The notes beneath the pieces were generated by a model, which saw nothing but the letters and a program-made list of their open reading frames with translations, had not been told where the DNA came from and did no database searches. The translations under genes were made by a program, and so were the position numbers. Source: Vibrio gazogenes (GTDB lineage: Bacteria > Pseudomonadota > Gammaproteobacteria > Enterobacterales > Vibrionaceae). Taken from it: DNA of 64,000 nt. The stretch covers positions 1,612,001 to 1,676,000 of the forward strand of contig NZ_CP092587.1 of NCBI RefSeq assembly GCF_023920225.1, written 5' to 3'. Positions 1 through 8,418 of this stretch are shown in pieces. Within the stretch, counting starts at the first letter, position 1; each line of letters starts with the position of its first letter.

Positions 1-382
<382 letters not shown>

Positions 383-2560
383 GTGGGGTCTTCACTGAAT
401 CGTCAATCTCGGCACAAACCTTCATTTCTTCCCGTTCCTCAACATGTTATCGGAAATGTTGAAATAAATGCTAGGCAATGGTTTCGTCTGCTAATTGAAC
501 ATGAAACAGCATATCCTTACATGGAAAATATATGGCAAGATCTCCATGAAGCATTTTCTGAAATCGATAAGTTAAAGCAAAACAATGATGTTTCAAACTG
601 GTTAGATAAATTTAATTTAGCTTTGTATTTAGATTCAAATGATGAATCACCGTTTACGGTTCAACAAATAGACTTTGTTTTTAAGCAGTATTCACCATTA
701 TTTAAAGTTATCGGCTCTTGGTTATGTGGTATCACTTCAATTCCTTATGTATGGAAAGAAGACAGTGCTTATCTTTTAAAACAGCATATTCAGATGATGG
801 GAAGCGGGAACTATCAACATAGTATTACAAGAGCATTTGAATCATCAGCACTGCGAATGGATGTAAAAATCCCAGAAGAGTGCAATTTTTATTTCTTCAA
901 TGATGATACGATTTCCGGTTACTCATTTGTCCTTCCTGCTTATCTTATGAAAGTTGCCATGTTTCCGAGCTTTTTTTACGAAGAAACACTTGGCGTTAAT
1001 TTGGCCATGGTTCATTATCTTGAAAAACTGAGTCATCTTTCCATCCTCTGTAATAATCTATTGAATGGCCTCGAAATCGCTCCTTTATTGAAAAATGCTC
1101 TTTCTGCTATTGAAAGCTATTTAGATCAGCAAACTGATAGAGATACACACCGTATTTGGAATGGTTATGAACGGACTATCCAATTAATCGACTCCTTTGA
1201 ACAAAATCTACGCGTCGACTTGTATGATAATACTTATTTTAATAACGATGCCCAGATGATACGCCTCCTGAATAAAATTGGCAGATATGGTTATGGTTAT
1301 CATAAAAGAGGAAGTTTGCAAGGATGCCCTATTGATTGTTTTCTCAATCCTGAATCCTTTAACCCTGAACAACTACTAGATGCATTGAAAGACTCGAAAT
1401 ACATACGTAAGGGGCAACAGGATAGAAGTGCCTTGGTTCATATGTTTACCAATGTGAACGGTGCTATGTATGGTATTTGTACTGAGGACGATATTCAGAT
1501 CATCCGCAAGTGGATTTCTGGATTGAACCAAAATGAAGAAATTCCAGAGAAACGTCACAACGTCGGTTCAATAAGCAACTTGAACGGTGTATCTCAACTA
1601 AGAGGCATTAACCCGTCAGTTCTAGAGCAGGCAAGACTCGATACTTATGGCAAATATGCACACATCAGTTTACAAGATTTATATGTTCAGTTATTACAGG
1701 TAGAACAAAACCCTGATATTTTGCCTATTGCATTTAACTATGCACAAAAATGGTTGAAGAGTCATCAGAACGCACAAGTGGTGCAAGAAAGTATACCGTT
1801 TTCTGTATATCACCACGCAGACTTGTCCTTATGGTTTGAAAATCAGCATAGAAAGCAGGTGGATAGCTATCGACCTTTGACTGAAGAACCGGAAGAGAGT
1901 CGTGATGAAGTCATTGAAGATGCAATCAGACTAGCTCCATTAACATTGATTGATGGGGCATGGTTGCGGTTAGTGTCGATCCCATCGCTAATTAGCACGC
2001 ATATAGGTTACCTGCATTACAAAACGCTCATCGATGAACTTGGACAGGGCGATACACATGTTCATCATGGAAATGTTTACCGTAAATTACTAGATAGTAT
2101 GGGGGTCAAGGTTCCATCACTCGATAATCTTAATACAACTTCACTGAAATTATTCGATGATGATGACTTTCTTGTCCCTGTCTACTGGTTATCGATTTCC
2201 CTATTTCCAAAATATTTTTTTCCCGAAATATTGGGGCTGAATTTAGCGATGGAGCTTTCCGGTGTCGGGGGAGAATACCGACGATCCAGCGATGTTCTTC
2301 GCTACTATGGTTTTGATTCACTATTTACCGATTTACATAATACCGTGGATAACGTTGTTACTGGACACTCTGCTTGGGCTTTAGAAGCAATCAAGGAGTA
2401 CTTAGATGATATTTTTCAAAAAGGAGGAGAAGCAGAAAGACAAAAGCATTGGGAACGTATATGGCTGGGTTACTGTTCATTGAACATCCCTAAAAAACTC
2501 AGCTTTATGCAAAAGGCTCACTATTCAATCAAGCGTTTTTTTTATTCAACCAACTCATGA
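383..2560 (+). CDS. Duplicated heme-oxygenase-like diiron (HDO) family protein
   Basis: A protein of about 725 residues related to iron-containing redox enzymes of the heme-oxygenase-like diiron oxidase/oxygenase fold. Two halves align with each other (numbering from the GTG at 374). The C-terminal copy (about 540-705) has the family's spaced ligands: E555 in ELGQGD, His 563-565, E618 in PEILGLNLAMEL, and H655, D659, H665 in HNTVDNVVTGH. The N-terminal copy (about 125-290) keeps the fold landmarks (MMGSGN, YEETLGVNLAM) but has Met, Cys and Leu at ligand positions, so it looks catalytically dead. Residues 300-540 are unassigned. The start is GTG 383, preceded by AAGGTG; GTG 374 is the alternative. 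It heads a five-gene operon and its substrate is unknown. HDO enzymes elsewhere oxidise amino acids or fatty acids (BesC, UndA, SznF). Confidence 0.8.
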   Translation: MGSSLNRQSRHKPSFLPVPQHVIGNVEINARQWFRLLIEHETAYPYMENIWQDLHEAFSEIDKLKQNNDVSNWLDKFNLALYLDSNDESPFTVQQIDFVFKQYSPLFKVIGSWLCGITSIPYVWKEDSAYLLKQHIQMMGSGNYQHSITRAFESSALRMDVKIPEECNFYFFNDDTISGYSFVLPAYLMKVAMFPSFFYEETLGVNLAMVHYLEKLSHLSILCNNLLNGLEIAPLLKNALSAIESYLDQQTDRDTHRIWNGYERTIQLIDSFEQNLRVDLYDNTYFNNDAQMIRLLNKIGRYGYGYHKRGSLQGCPIDCFLNPESFNPEQLLDALKDSKYIRKGQQDRSALVHMFTNVNGAMYGICTEDDIQIIRKWISGLNQNEEIPEKRHNVGSISNLNGVSQLRGINPSVLEQARLDTYGKYAHISLQDLYVQLLQVEQNPDILPIAFNYAQKWLKSHQNAQVVQESIPFSVYHHADLSLWFENQHRKQVDSYRPLTEEPEESRDEVIEDAIRLAPLTLIDGAWLRLVSIPSLISTHIGYLHYKTLIDELGQGDTHVHHGNVYRKLLDSMGVKVPSLDNLNTTSLKLFDDDDFLVPVYWLSISLFPKYFFPEILGLNLAMELSGVGGEYRRSSDVLRYYGFDSLFTDLHNTVDNVVTGHSAWALEAIKEYLDDIFQKGGEAERQKHWERIWLGYCSLNIPKKLSFMQKAHYSIKRFFYSTNS

Positions 2561-2570
2561 CGAACTAATT

Positions 2571-3185
2571 ATGAACGACGGTATAGTTTATTTCCTCATC
2601 TCTGTATTAATTATAAATTTATCACCGGGTCCAGCTATGTTATATGTGATGAACCAATCTTTAATTCATGGGTTCAAAACTGGAATCAAAGCAGCTGCTG
2701 GAGTCGAAGTAGGGGTCTTCTTTTATGTTTTATTAACAGCATTAGGACTTGTGGTAGTTTTTCAAAAAGTACCTATTCTTTATGAAATCATGCAAATATG
2801 TGGTGCAATTTACCTTTTATATTTGGCTTATTCTTCTTGGCCTCGACATAACCAAGAGCAAGGTGGTGCGAATGGTACTAAAGAAAATCAAGCAAATATG
2901 GTTTTTAGAAAAGGTGTTCTGATTAATATCACGAATCCTAAAATAGGGCTTTTCTTTTTGAGCCTCCTCCCTCAATTTGTTCCTAATAATTCTGAAAGTG
3001 CATGGATGTATTTTTTAGCCTATGGGTTAATTTTTAATCTGGGTGGAATTATTGTAAATACCACGGTTGGTCTAACTGCTCAATCGATGAAATCGGTTCT
3101 TAGTCGCCTATCGTGGTTTGACTATGTTCCTCCAATTTTGTTTTTCTTAATTGCCGTATCAACATTTATGAGGGAAATTGTATGA
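2571..3185 (+). CDS. LysE/RhtB-family amino-acid exporter
   Basis: A 204-residue inner-membrane protein with about six hydrophobic segments and the family signature near the N-terminus (NLSPGPAMLYVMNQSLIHG, then a glycine-rich helix). Length and motif fit the LysE/RhtB translocators, which export amino acids or small amino-acid derivatives by proton exchange. It starts 10 bp after the diiron gene and its last four bases overlap the start of the carbamoyltransferase gene, so it is cotranscribed with both. In this context it probably exports the product of the block A enzymes or gives self-resistance; that role is inferred from position only. Confidence 0.9.
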   Translation: MNDGIVYFLISVLIINLSPGPAMLYVMNQSLIHGFKTGIKAAAGVEVGVFFYVLLTALGLVVVFQKVPILYEIMQICGAIYLLYLAYSSWPRHNQEQGGANGTKENQANMVFRKGVLINITNPKIGLFFLSLLPQFVPNNSESAWMYFLAYGLIFNLGGIIVNTTVGLTAQSMKSVLSRLSWFDYVPPILFFLIAVSTFMREIV

Positions 3186-5014
3186 GTTATATTCTCGGTA
3201 TCTCTTGTTTCTATCATGATAGTGCAGTTGCACTTCTGAAAGATGGTGAAATCGCTTTTGCTTTACAAGAAGAACGATATTCTCGAATAAAGCAAGATAA
3301 GAATTTTCCTCAGAATGCATTAAAGGCATGCTTATCAGCGGAGAAGATAAGTATTTCTGACATCTCCTGTATTACTTATTATGAAGATCCAGAGCTGAAA
3401 TTTGAACGCATATGTCAAACTTATAAAAATAATTTCCCTAAAGGTTCAGTGAGTTTTGCAAAAAACTATAAATATTTTATGGAAAAGAAGAACATCAAAG
3501 AGATTCTTCACAAAGAACTATCTGAACTGTTTCCTGATGAGAACATACCTCAAATCGTTTTTAGTCAGCACCATTTTAGTCATGCTGCATCTGCATTTTA
3601 TACGTCCCCTTATGAACGAGCTGCTATTTTGTGTATTGACGGCGTAGGTGAGTGGGACACAACGACCGCATGGCTTGGCTCAGGTAACCAGATAGAAAGT
3701 ATTTTTAATATTGCATTTCCTCATTCTTTAGGACTTCTATACTCAGCATTTACTTACTATTGTGGGTTTAAAGTCGACTCTGGAGAATATAAGTTGATGG
3801 GGTTGGCACCTTACGGTAACCCTTGTTATGTCGATCTCATCTATGACAATTTACTTCATCTCGAAGAAGATGGTTCATTCACCTTAAATCGTACCTTCTT
3901 CGATTATGAAGTCGGGGACTGTATGATCAGCGACAAATTCGAGAAGCTGTTTTCAGGTCCAGCCCGTGAGCCTGAATCACCAATCACCCAGAAGATTATG
4001 GACATTGCTGCTTCGATTCAGGTGATAACAGAGGAAGTCGTCTTTGGGCTGGCGCGAAAAGTGAAATCAATGACTCAGGCGGATTCACTCTGCCTTGCCG
4101 GTGGAGTCGCCTTAAACTGTGTCTCCAACGGGAAGTTGCTTCAATCGGGACTCTTCAAACATATCTACGTTCAGCCGGCTTCAGGAGATGCTGGAGGCGC
4201 TCTTGGTGCCGCTCTTAATTATCATTATGCTATCGCCAATAATTCAAGGCTCACAGATGGTGTCACTGATCGCATGAACGGCGGTTACTTGGGGATTGAA
4301 TATAACGATGAGCAAATTCTGAGTTTTCTTCAGGATGTGAATGCAGATTATGAGTATCATGATACAGCGACACTCCTCAAAAAAACTTCACAATGTCTCG
4401 CTGACAATAAAGTTGTCGGATGGTTTCAGGGAAGAATGGAATTCGGTCCTAGAGCCTTGGGATGCCGTTCAATTCTAGGTAATCCTCAATCGCCAGAGAT
4501 GCAACGTACGATGAACCTTAAGATTAAAAACAGAGAATCTTTTCGTCCATTTGCTCCGGCTATTTTAGCAGAGCACGTCGATACGTGGTTTGATATTACA
4601 GCACCATCGCCATACATGTTGATGGTGGCCCCGGTAAAATCTAATCAAAGACTGATCACGAGAGACGATGAGTCAATTGATGGCCTTGATAAATTGAAAA
4701 TCACACGCTCCACCATCCCTGCGGTGACACATGTAGATTATTCTGCGCGAATTCAGACTGTTGATGGTCAATACAATCCTCTGTTTCGTTCGTTAATTGA
4801 AGCATTTGATCAAATCACTCATTGTCCGATTTTGATCAATACGTCCTTCAATGTTCGCGGTGAGCCTATTGTTGAAAGTCCTATGGATGCTTATCGTTGT
4901 TTTATGCGTACGGAAATGGATTACCTCGTCATAGGTCACTACTTGTTATCGAAAGAAAAACAGCCTCGCTGGTTTGAAGAAGTCAATTGGAAAGAAGTAT
5001 ATGTCCTCGATTAA
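3182..5014 (+). CDS. Carbamoyltransferase, NodU/CmcH family
   Basis: A complete 610-residue enzyme of the O-carbamoyltransferase family, which makes carbamoyl-adenylate from carbamoyl phosphate and ATP and passes the carbamoyl group to a hydroxyl. The N-terminal kinase-like domain begins MSYILGISCFYHDSAVALL and carries HHFSHAASAFYTSP and CIDGVGEWDTT. The C-terminal domain has the conserved GRMEFGPRALGCRSIL and NRESFRPFAPAIL blocks. The start is preceded by AGGGA and overlaps the exporter stop by four bases (ATGA). Members act in nodulation factor, antibiotic and toxin pathways; the acceptor here is unknown. Together with the diiron protein and exporter it argues for a small-molecule pathway. 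Confidence 0.92.
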   Translation: MSYILGISCFYHDSAVALLKDGEIAFALQEERYSRIKQDKNFPQNALKACLSAEKISISDISCITYYEDPELKFERICQTYKNNFPKGSVSFAKNYKYFMEKKNIKEILHKELSELFPDENIPQIVFSQHHFSHAASAFYTSPYERAAILCIDGVGEWDTTTAWLGSGNQIESIFNIAFPHSLGLLYSAFTYYCGFKVDSGEYKLMGLAPYGNPCYVDLIYDNLLHLEEDGSFTLNRTFFDYEVGDCMISDKFEKLFSGPAREPESPITQKIMDIAASIQVITEEVVFGLARKVKSMTQADSLCLAGGVALNCVSNGKLLQSGLFKHIYVQPASGDAGGALGAALNYHYAIANNSRLTDGVTDRMNGGYLGIEYNDEQILSFLQDVNADYEYHDTATLLKKTSQCLADNKVVGWFQGRMEFGPRALGCRSILGNPQSPEMQRTMNLKIKNRESFRPFAPAILAEHVDTWFDITAPSPYMLMVAPVKSNQRLITRDDESIDGLDKLKITRSTIPAVTHVDYSARIQTVDGQYNPLFRSLIEAFDQITHCPILINTSFNVRGEPIVESPMDAYRCFMRTEMDYLVIGHYLLSKEKQPRWFEEVNWKEVYVLD

Positions 5015-6083
5015 TAAGAAGCATCTCAGTCATAAAGATGCAATACAAGAAGTATATAAATATACACCACAGATTCGGGATTATGACCGTTTCATGCATG
5101 TCGGAGCCACTTGGGTTCCTTATGTCATGTATTTCCACGAAAAAAACTTCCGGTCGGAAACTATTAATACTGATTCACTCGGGTTTCGTTATAGTGTTCA
5201 TCAATCAACACGTTATTCCGTTGATTCTATTCCAAAAAATAAAAAAGTAAATTTGTTAGTTGGAGGTTCTACCGCTTTAGGCGTGGGTGCAACTTCTGAT
5301 GAATATTCAGTTGCATCTTATTTATCTGATATAACTGGAGAAGTATGGCTTAATTTCTCTGGTCGAGGTTTCAACTCAACACAAGAATTATTACTATATA
5401 TAGTGAACCAGACAAAGTTTTATGATATTGGTCAAGTTATTGTTTTTAGTGGCATGAATACACTCGCACTAGAAGGAATACCAGATGAATATGCAAGTGA
5501 ATATGGTCGTTACTACTATTCCTATGAATTTCAACATTATATGAATAAATTCAATGAGGATATGAAACGTAAGAAAGACTCGTTTGATGACGGAAATAAA
5601 GTGTCAATAATTAAACGAATCAAAGATCATTTGGCTACTTCTAATCCAGCGGATAAAATTATTGATGATAGTCATGTTTCATTGGATGAAAGGATCATTC
5701 GAGCCGCTGAAACGATTACAACAGCACTGCATCAGTGGAAACTATTACTCGCTGAGTATTCTGCATCCGTCTCATTCGTTTTACAGCCACTTTCCCATTG
5801 GTGTAAAGACCAGCTGACGGCTGATGAAGAAGCCGTTTTCCATGCGATAGAAAGTTGCCCTAACAACTTTTATCGCCTATTTAGTGGTGTCTTAGGCAAA
5901 GAAGTTCATCAACCTTTCTTTGAAAATATTAAAAGAAAAGCAGGTGATATTAAGTGTTTTGATATGAATGAAATGCTGAAGACTTCTCCAGTTTTTGATC
6001 AAACATTATTTGTTGACAGAGTTCACTTCAATGATTTGGGTAACCGTCAATTAGCTGAAATAATCGCTCGTCAAGTTATATAG
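5001..6083 (+). CDS. SGNH/GDSL-family hydrolase or acyltransferase
   Basis: A protein of about 360 residues with the four SGNH blocks: the nucleophile in GGSTALG, glycine in GRGFNS, asparagine in SGMN, and the Asp-His pair in DRVHFN near the C-terminus. Family members are serine esterases, lipases or acyl hydrolases; the substrate cannot be read from sequence. No signal peptide is visible, so it is probably cytoplasmic. The ATG at 5001 is preferred because AAAGAAG lies just upstream; the longer frame from 4974 would overlap the preceding gene by 41 bp. It overlaps the carbamoyltransferase by 14 bp and is followed after 12 bp by a tiny basic peptide gene. Confidence 0.8.
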   Translation: MSSINKKHLSHKDAIQEVYKYTPQIRDYDRFMHVGATWVPYVMYFHEKNFRSETINTDSLGFRYSVHQSTRYSVDSIPKNKKVNLLVGGSTALGVGATSDEYSVASYLSDITGEVWLNFSGRGFNSTQELLLYIVNQTKFYDIGQVIVFSGMNTLALEGIPDEYASEYGRYYYSYEFQHYMNKFNEDMKRKKDSFDDGNKVSIIKRIKDHLATSNPADKIIDDSHVSLDERIIRAAETITTALHQWKLLLAEYSASVSFVLQPLSHWCKDQLTADEEAVFHAIESCPNNFYRLFSGVLGKEVHQPFFENIKRKAGDIKCFDMNEMLKTSPVFDQTLFVDRVHFNDLGNRQLAEIIARQVI

Positions 6084-6095
6084 TGAGGACTTATT

Positions 6096-6179
6096 ATGAG
6101 ATTTTTAAAAAAAATATTTAGTGTTTTTAGCCGTAAGAAAAAGAAGAAAAGAAATAACTCAATTTATCCTTTAAGATAA
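6096..6179 (+). CDS. 27-residue polybasic peptide at the end of the block A operon
   Basis: Read directly, this encodes 27 residues: a hydrophobic-basic N-terminus (MRFLKKIFSVFS), a run of Arg/Lys (RKKKKKR), and a C-terminus of NNSIYPLR. AGGA at 6085-6088 sits seven bases before the ATG, and the gene lies 12 bp after the SGNH gene, so translation is credible. I recognise no family. It could be a RiPP-like substrate for the operon's diiron or carbamoyl enzymes, a carrier peptide, or a membrane-active peptide. All three are guesses; only the frame, the ribosome-binding site and the operon position are seen. Confidence 0.55.
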   Translation: MRFLKKIFSVFSRKKKKKRNNSIYPLR

Positions 6180-6182
6180 TTG

Positions 6183-6204
6183 CTCAGTTTAGGGAAAGTG
6201 GACA
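6183..6204 (-). mobile_element. Solitary IS terminal-repeat copy
   Basis: The reverse complement of these 22 bases matches the outer left end of the IS at 11717 (11717-11738) with one mismatch, then similarity stops. No transposase adjoins it. The orientation places the lost element body to the left, over the end of block A. It looks like an excision or deletion scar, or an end captured with the operon. Confidence 0.6.
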
Positions 6205-6266
6205 GTTCACTCTTAAAGCGGTGAACAACGCTTTATACGACTTCACGTCGCACGTCCAATAGTGAA

Positions 6267-6881
6267 TTAAACACGGCTTTTCGCCAGTAGTCGGTTTACT
6301 TTCCCTTTTGCTGTTTTACTAACGGTTTGCATAAAGTGAAAACTTGGATTGGTGATTCCTGACAGCTCCAAATCTTCGATCATATGAAGCCAAAGTTTGG
6401 CTGTCATTTGTGCATCGGCTAATGCTCGGTGAAAAACACCGTCGTTATCGATGTTTTTGTAGCGAACAAGTTCACCTAGTTTGTATGACGGTGCATCTTG
6501 AATCAGTCTTCTTGCCACCAGTAAGGAGCAAACGAACGTTCCTGCATAACCGCGGTTGATCCTTTCAAGCTCTGCGTCCAGAAATCGTTTATCGAACGAA
6601 GCGTTGTGAGCGATAAGGTTCTCATCGGCAATGAATTCACTAAACGATATCATTACCTCATCGCAGCTTGGCGCTTTACGTAACATGTTATTGGTGATGC
6701 CGGTATAATTTTCAATGAATGGGCTTACTCTGAAGCCCGGATTCATTAATTGTTGAAAACTATCGACAACCTCACCATCGACTAATTTCACCGCGCCGAT
6801 TTCAATTGCGCGGTCACCAAGGTTAGGAGAGAGACCCGTGGTTTCAAAGTCGAGTATGACAACGGAATTGGCTTGAGGCAT
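6267..6881 (-). CDS. DEDDh 3'-5' exonuclease (DnaQ-like)
   Basis: About 204 residues with all exonuclease motifs of the DnaQ/RNase T superfamily: Exo I LDFETTGL, Exo II HNASFDKRFLD, and Exo III with His and Asp in HRALADAQMTAKLW. It should cleave nucleotides from 3' ends of DNA or RNA using two metal ions. It is a stand-alone exonuclease without a polymerase or helicase domain. The ATG at 6881 follows TTGGAAAACGTC; a TTG at 6893 extends it by four residues. It lies alone between blocks A and B and has no visible link to either. Chromosomal homologues are common in gammaproteobacteria, so it may be resident rather than island cargo. Confidence 0.88.
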   Translation of the reverse strand: MPQANSVVILDFETTGLSPNLGDRAIEIGAVKLVDGEVVDSFQQLMNPGFRVSPFIENYTGITNNMLRKAPSCDEVMISFSEFIADENLIAHNASFDKRFLDAELERINRGYAGTFVCSLLVARRLIQDAPSYKLGELVRYKNIDNDGVFHRALADAQMTAKLWLHMIEDLELSGITNPSFHFMQTVSKTAKGKVNRLLAKSRV

Positions 6882-7165
6882 GACGTTTTCCAACTAAACA
6901 CGAATGTGCAAGAGTATCGTCGAAGGTGATAGAAAAATAAAGGCCATTAGGGCGCTGTATCGTTTTTCTATACCTGAGATTGTTGTTATGCCGAGTTTTC
7001 ATTCAAACGCTACTGAGGTTCTAGCACATTTTACGGTCGAGAACAGTCCTGCTCAATCAGCGAGGAACCTACTTTTTTTCGTGACCGGAAACAAAGAGGC
7101 AATGCATTTTTTCGCTCATTATCCATGCAAGAATGGAATCTGGTTGTCGGGTTAGACAGTAAAAC

Positions 7166-8161
7166 TCACTTTAATATTTCAGGGTTAATCAGTCTGAACA
7201 TTTTATCATAATTACCATTCACATAATTAATAACATTATCACAAGCTATTCTCTGACATTCAAGAATAGATGTTTCAGAATAAAACGCACTATGTGGCGT
7301 TATGATTACATTATCACGATTAACTAGTGGGTGATTATCTAGATTCGGTGATTCAGAAACTAATACATCAAGGCCTGCTCCTTTTATTAACTCTTTATCT
7401 AGCGCGTCAACTAAATCATCTTCGTTAATTAACGCACCTCTAGATACATTAATGATATATGGTCTTTTAGACATTTTTTTAAATTTTTCCATATTAAAAA
7501 ATCCGACATTCTCATTCGTTAGTAACATATTAATGCTAATGTTATCGGATTCTGATAATACGTCATCAATTGGCAGTAATTCTACGTTACATTCATTCGC
7601 AACTTCCTCGGAAATAAAGGGATCATATGCAATCACTTTAATTCCAAAAGATTGCGCTTTTTTCGCCACCGAGCGTCCAATTTTTCCAAGACCAAAAATA
7701 CCTAATGTGGAACCATCAAGTCGGATCAAATTGTTAGTTGTGCCATAATCAAATATACCTTTTGCGTCGACATCATTTGTATAATGTTTTAACTTTCTAT
7801 TTAGCGCAAGCAGTAATGACATAACATGTTCCGACACTTCTTGGGTACAATATTCTTGATTGACGGCAACGCCGATATGCGAACGACTTGCTTGCTGAAT
7901 ATCGATGAAATTAAAACCTGTAGCCATTATAGAAATTATCTTTAGATGATTCAGACTTTGTATTATTTCTTTGTCGATCTCTAAATAACCTGTTATTAAT
8001 GCATCAGCATCATTTAATATATCAATGAATTCCTTATTGTTTCCATTATATTCATAAACAATAATTTCAGTGTTAGTTCCTAAAGTGTCTCTTAAGTAAG
8101 AAATAGCATAATTAATATCAAAATTTAATGATGATTTATAATCTGATATGACAATTTTCAA
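7166..8161 (-). CDS. D-2-hydroxyacid dehydrogenase family protein
   Basis: A 331-residue NAD-dependent oxidoreductase of the D-isomer 2-hydroxyacid dehydrogenase family. The Rossmann motif is GLGKIGRSVAKKA at about residues 157-169. The catalytic trio is Arg in NVSRGALIN, Glu in VSESPNLDNHPL and His in ITPHSAF. The family interconverts 2-keto acids and D-2-hydroxy acids. The start is TTG with AAGGG upstream, which gives the expected N-terminal beta strand (MKIVISDY). It is divergent from the Glu/Leu-dehydrogenase-like gene, and the shared promoter contains two copies of a palindrome, so both are probably under one regulator. The substrate is unknown. Confidence 0.9.
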   Translation of the reverse strand: MKIVISDYKSSLNFDINYAISYLRDTLGTNTEIIVYEYNGNNKEFIDILNDADALITGYLEIDKEIIQSLNHLKIISIMATGFNFIDIQQASRSHIGVAVNQEYCTQEVSEHVMSLLLALNRKLKHYTNDVDAKGIFDYGTTNNLIRLDGSTLGIFGLGKIGRSVAKKAQSFGIKVIAYDPFISEEVANECNVELLPIDDVLSESDNISINMLLTNENVGFFNMEKFKKMSKRPYIINVSRGALINEDDLVDALDKELIKGAGLDVLVSESPNLDNHPLVNRDNVIITPHSAFYSETSILECQRIACDNVINYVNGNYDKMFRLINPEILK

Positions 8162-8214
8162 AATTAACCCTTATTCGTTATGTTTAAAATTAAATGTTAA
8201 CAATATACGTAACT

Positions 8215-8226
8215 ATACGATCGTAT
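8215..8226. promoter_or_regulatory. Candidate TetR operator 1 (ATACGATCGTAT)
   Basis: A perfect 12-bp palindrome, 54 bp upstream of the dehydrogenase start at 8161. The 14 bases 8217-8230 recur exactly at 8349-8362 on the other side of the divergent promoter. The 8-bp core also appears before the block C operon at 18313. The position fits repression of the leftward gene. Confidence 0.6.
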
Positions 8227-8348
8227 GATTAGAATATCAATATATTTTCCATCAGAAAAATGCCCCATTTAGGTGACCCAAAATGGTTCAATGCACCAAA
8301 ATAATTAAAGTTTAAATTCTGTTAAAATAAAATGAAAATCACTATTGA

Positions 8349-8362
8349 ACGATCGTATGATT
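8349..8362. promoter_or_regulatory. Candidate TetR operator 2 (ACGATCGTATGATT)
   Basis: An exact 14-base repeat of 8217-8230 containing the palindromic core ACGATCGT. It lies about 60 bp before the rightward gene at 8419, where it would overlap or follow its promoter. The likely binder is the TetR-family protein encoded at 10950-11567; that pairing is inferred. Confidence 0.6.
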
Positions 8363-8418
8363 GTGTTGTAGTCTCAATACGAACTCGTGGTTTTTTTATA
8401 AAATAAGGACATATTAAA

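Noticed and set aside
6904..7155. Open frame of 83 codons between the exonuclease and dehydrogenase genes
   Set aside because: No ribosome-binding site, no family-like sequence, and it overlaps the upstream region of the exonuclease gene.
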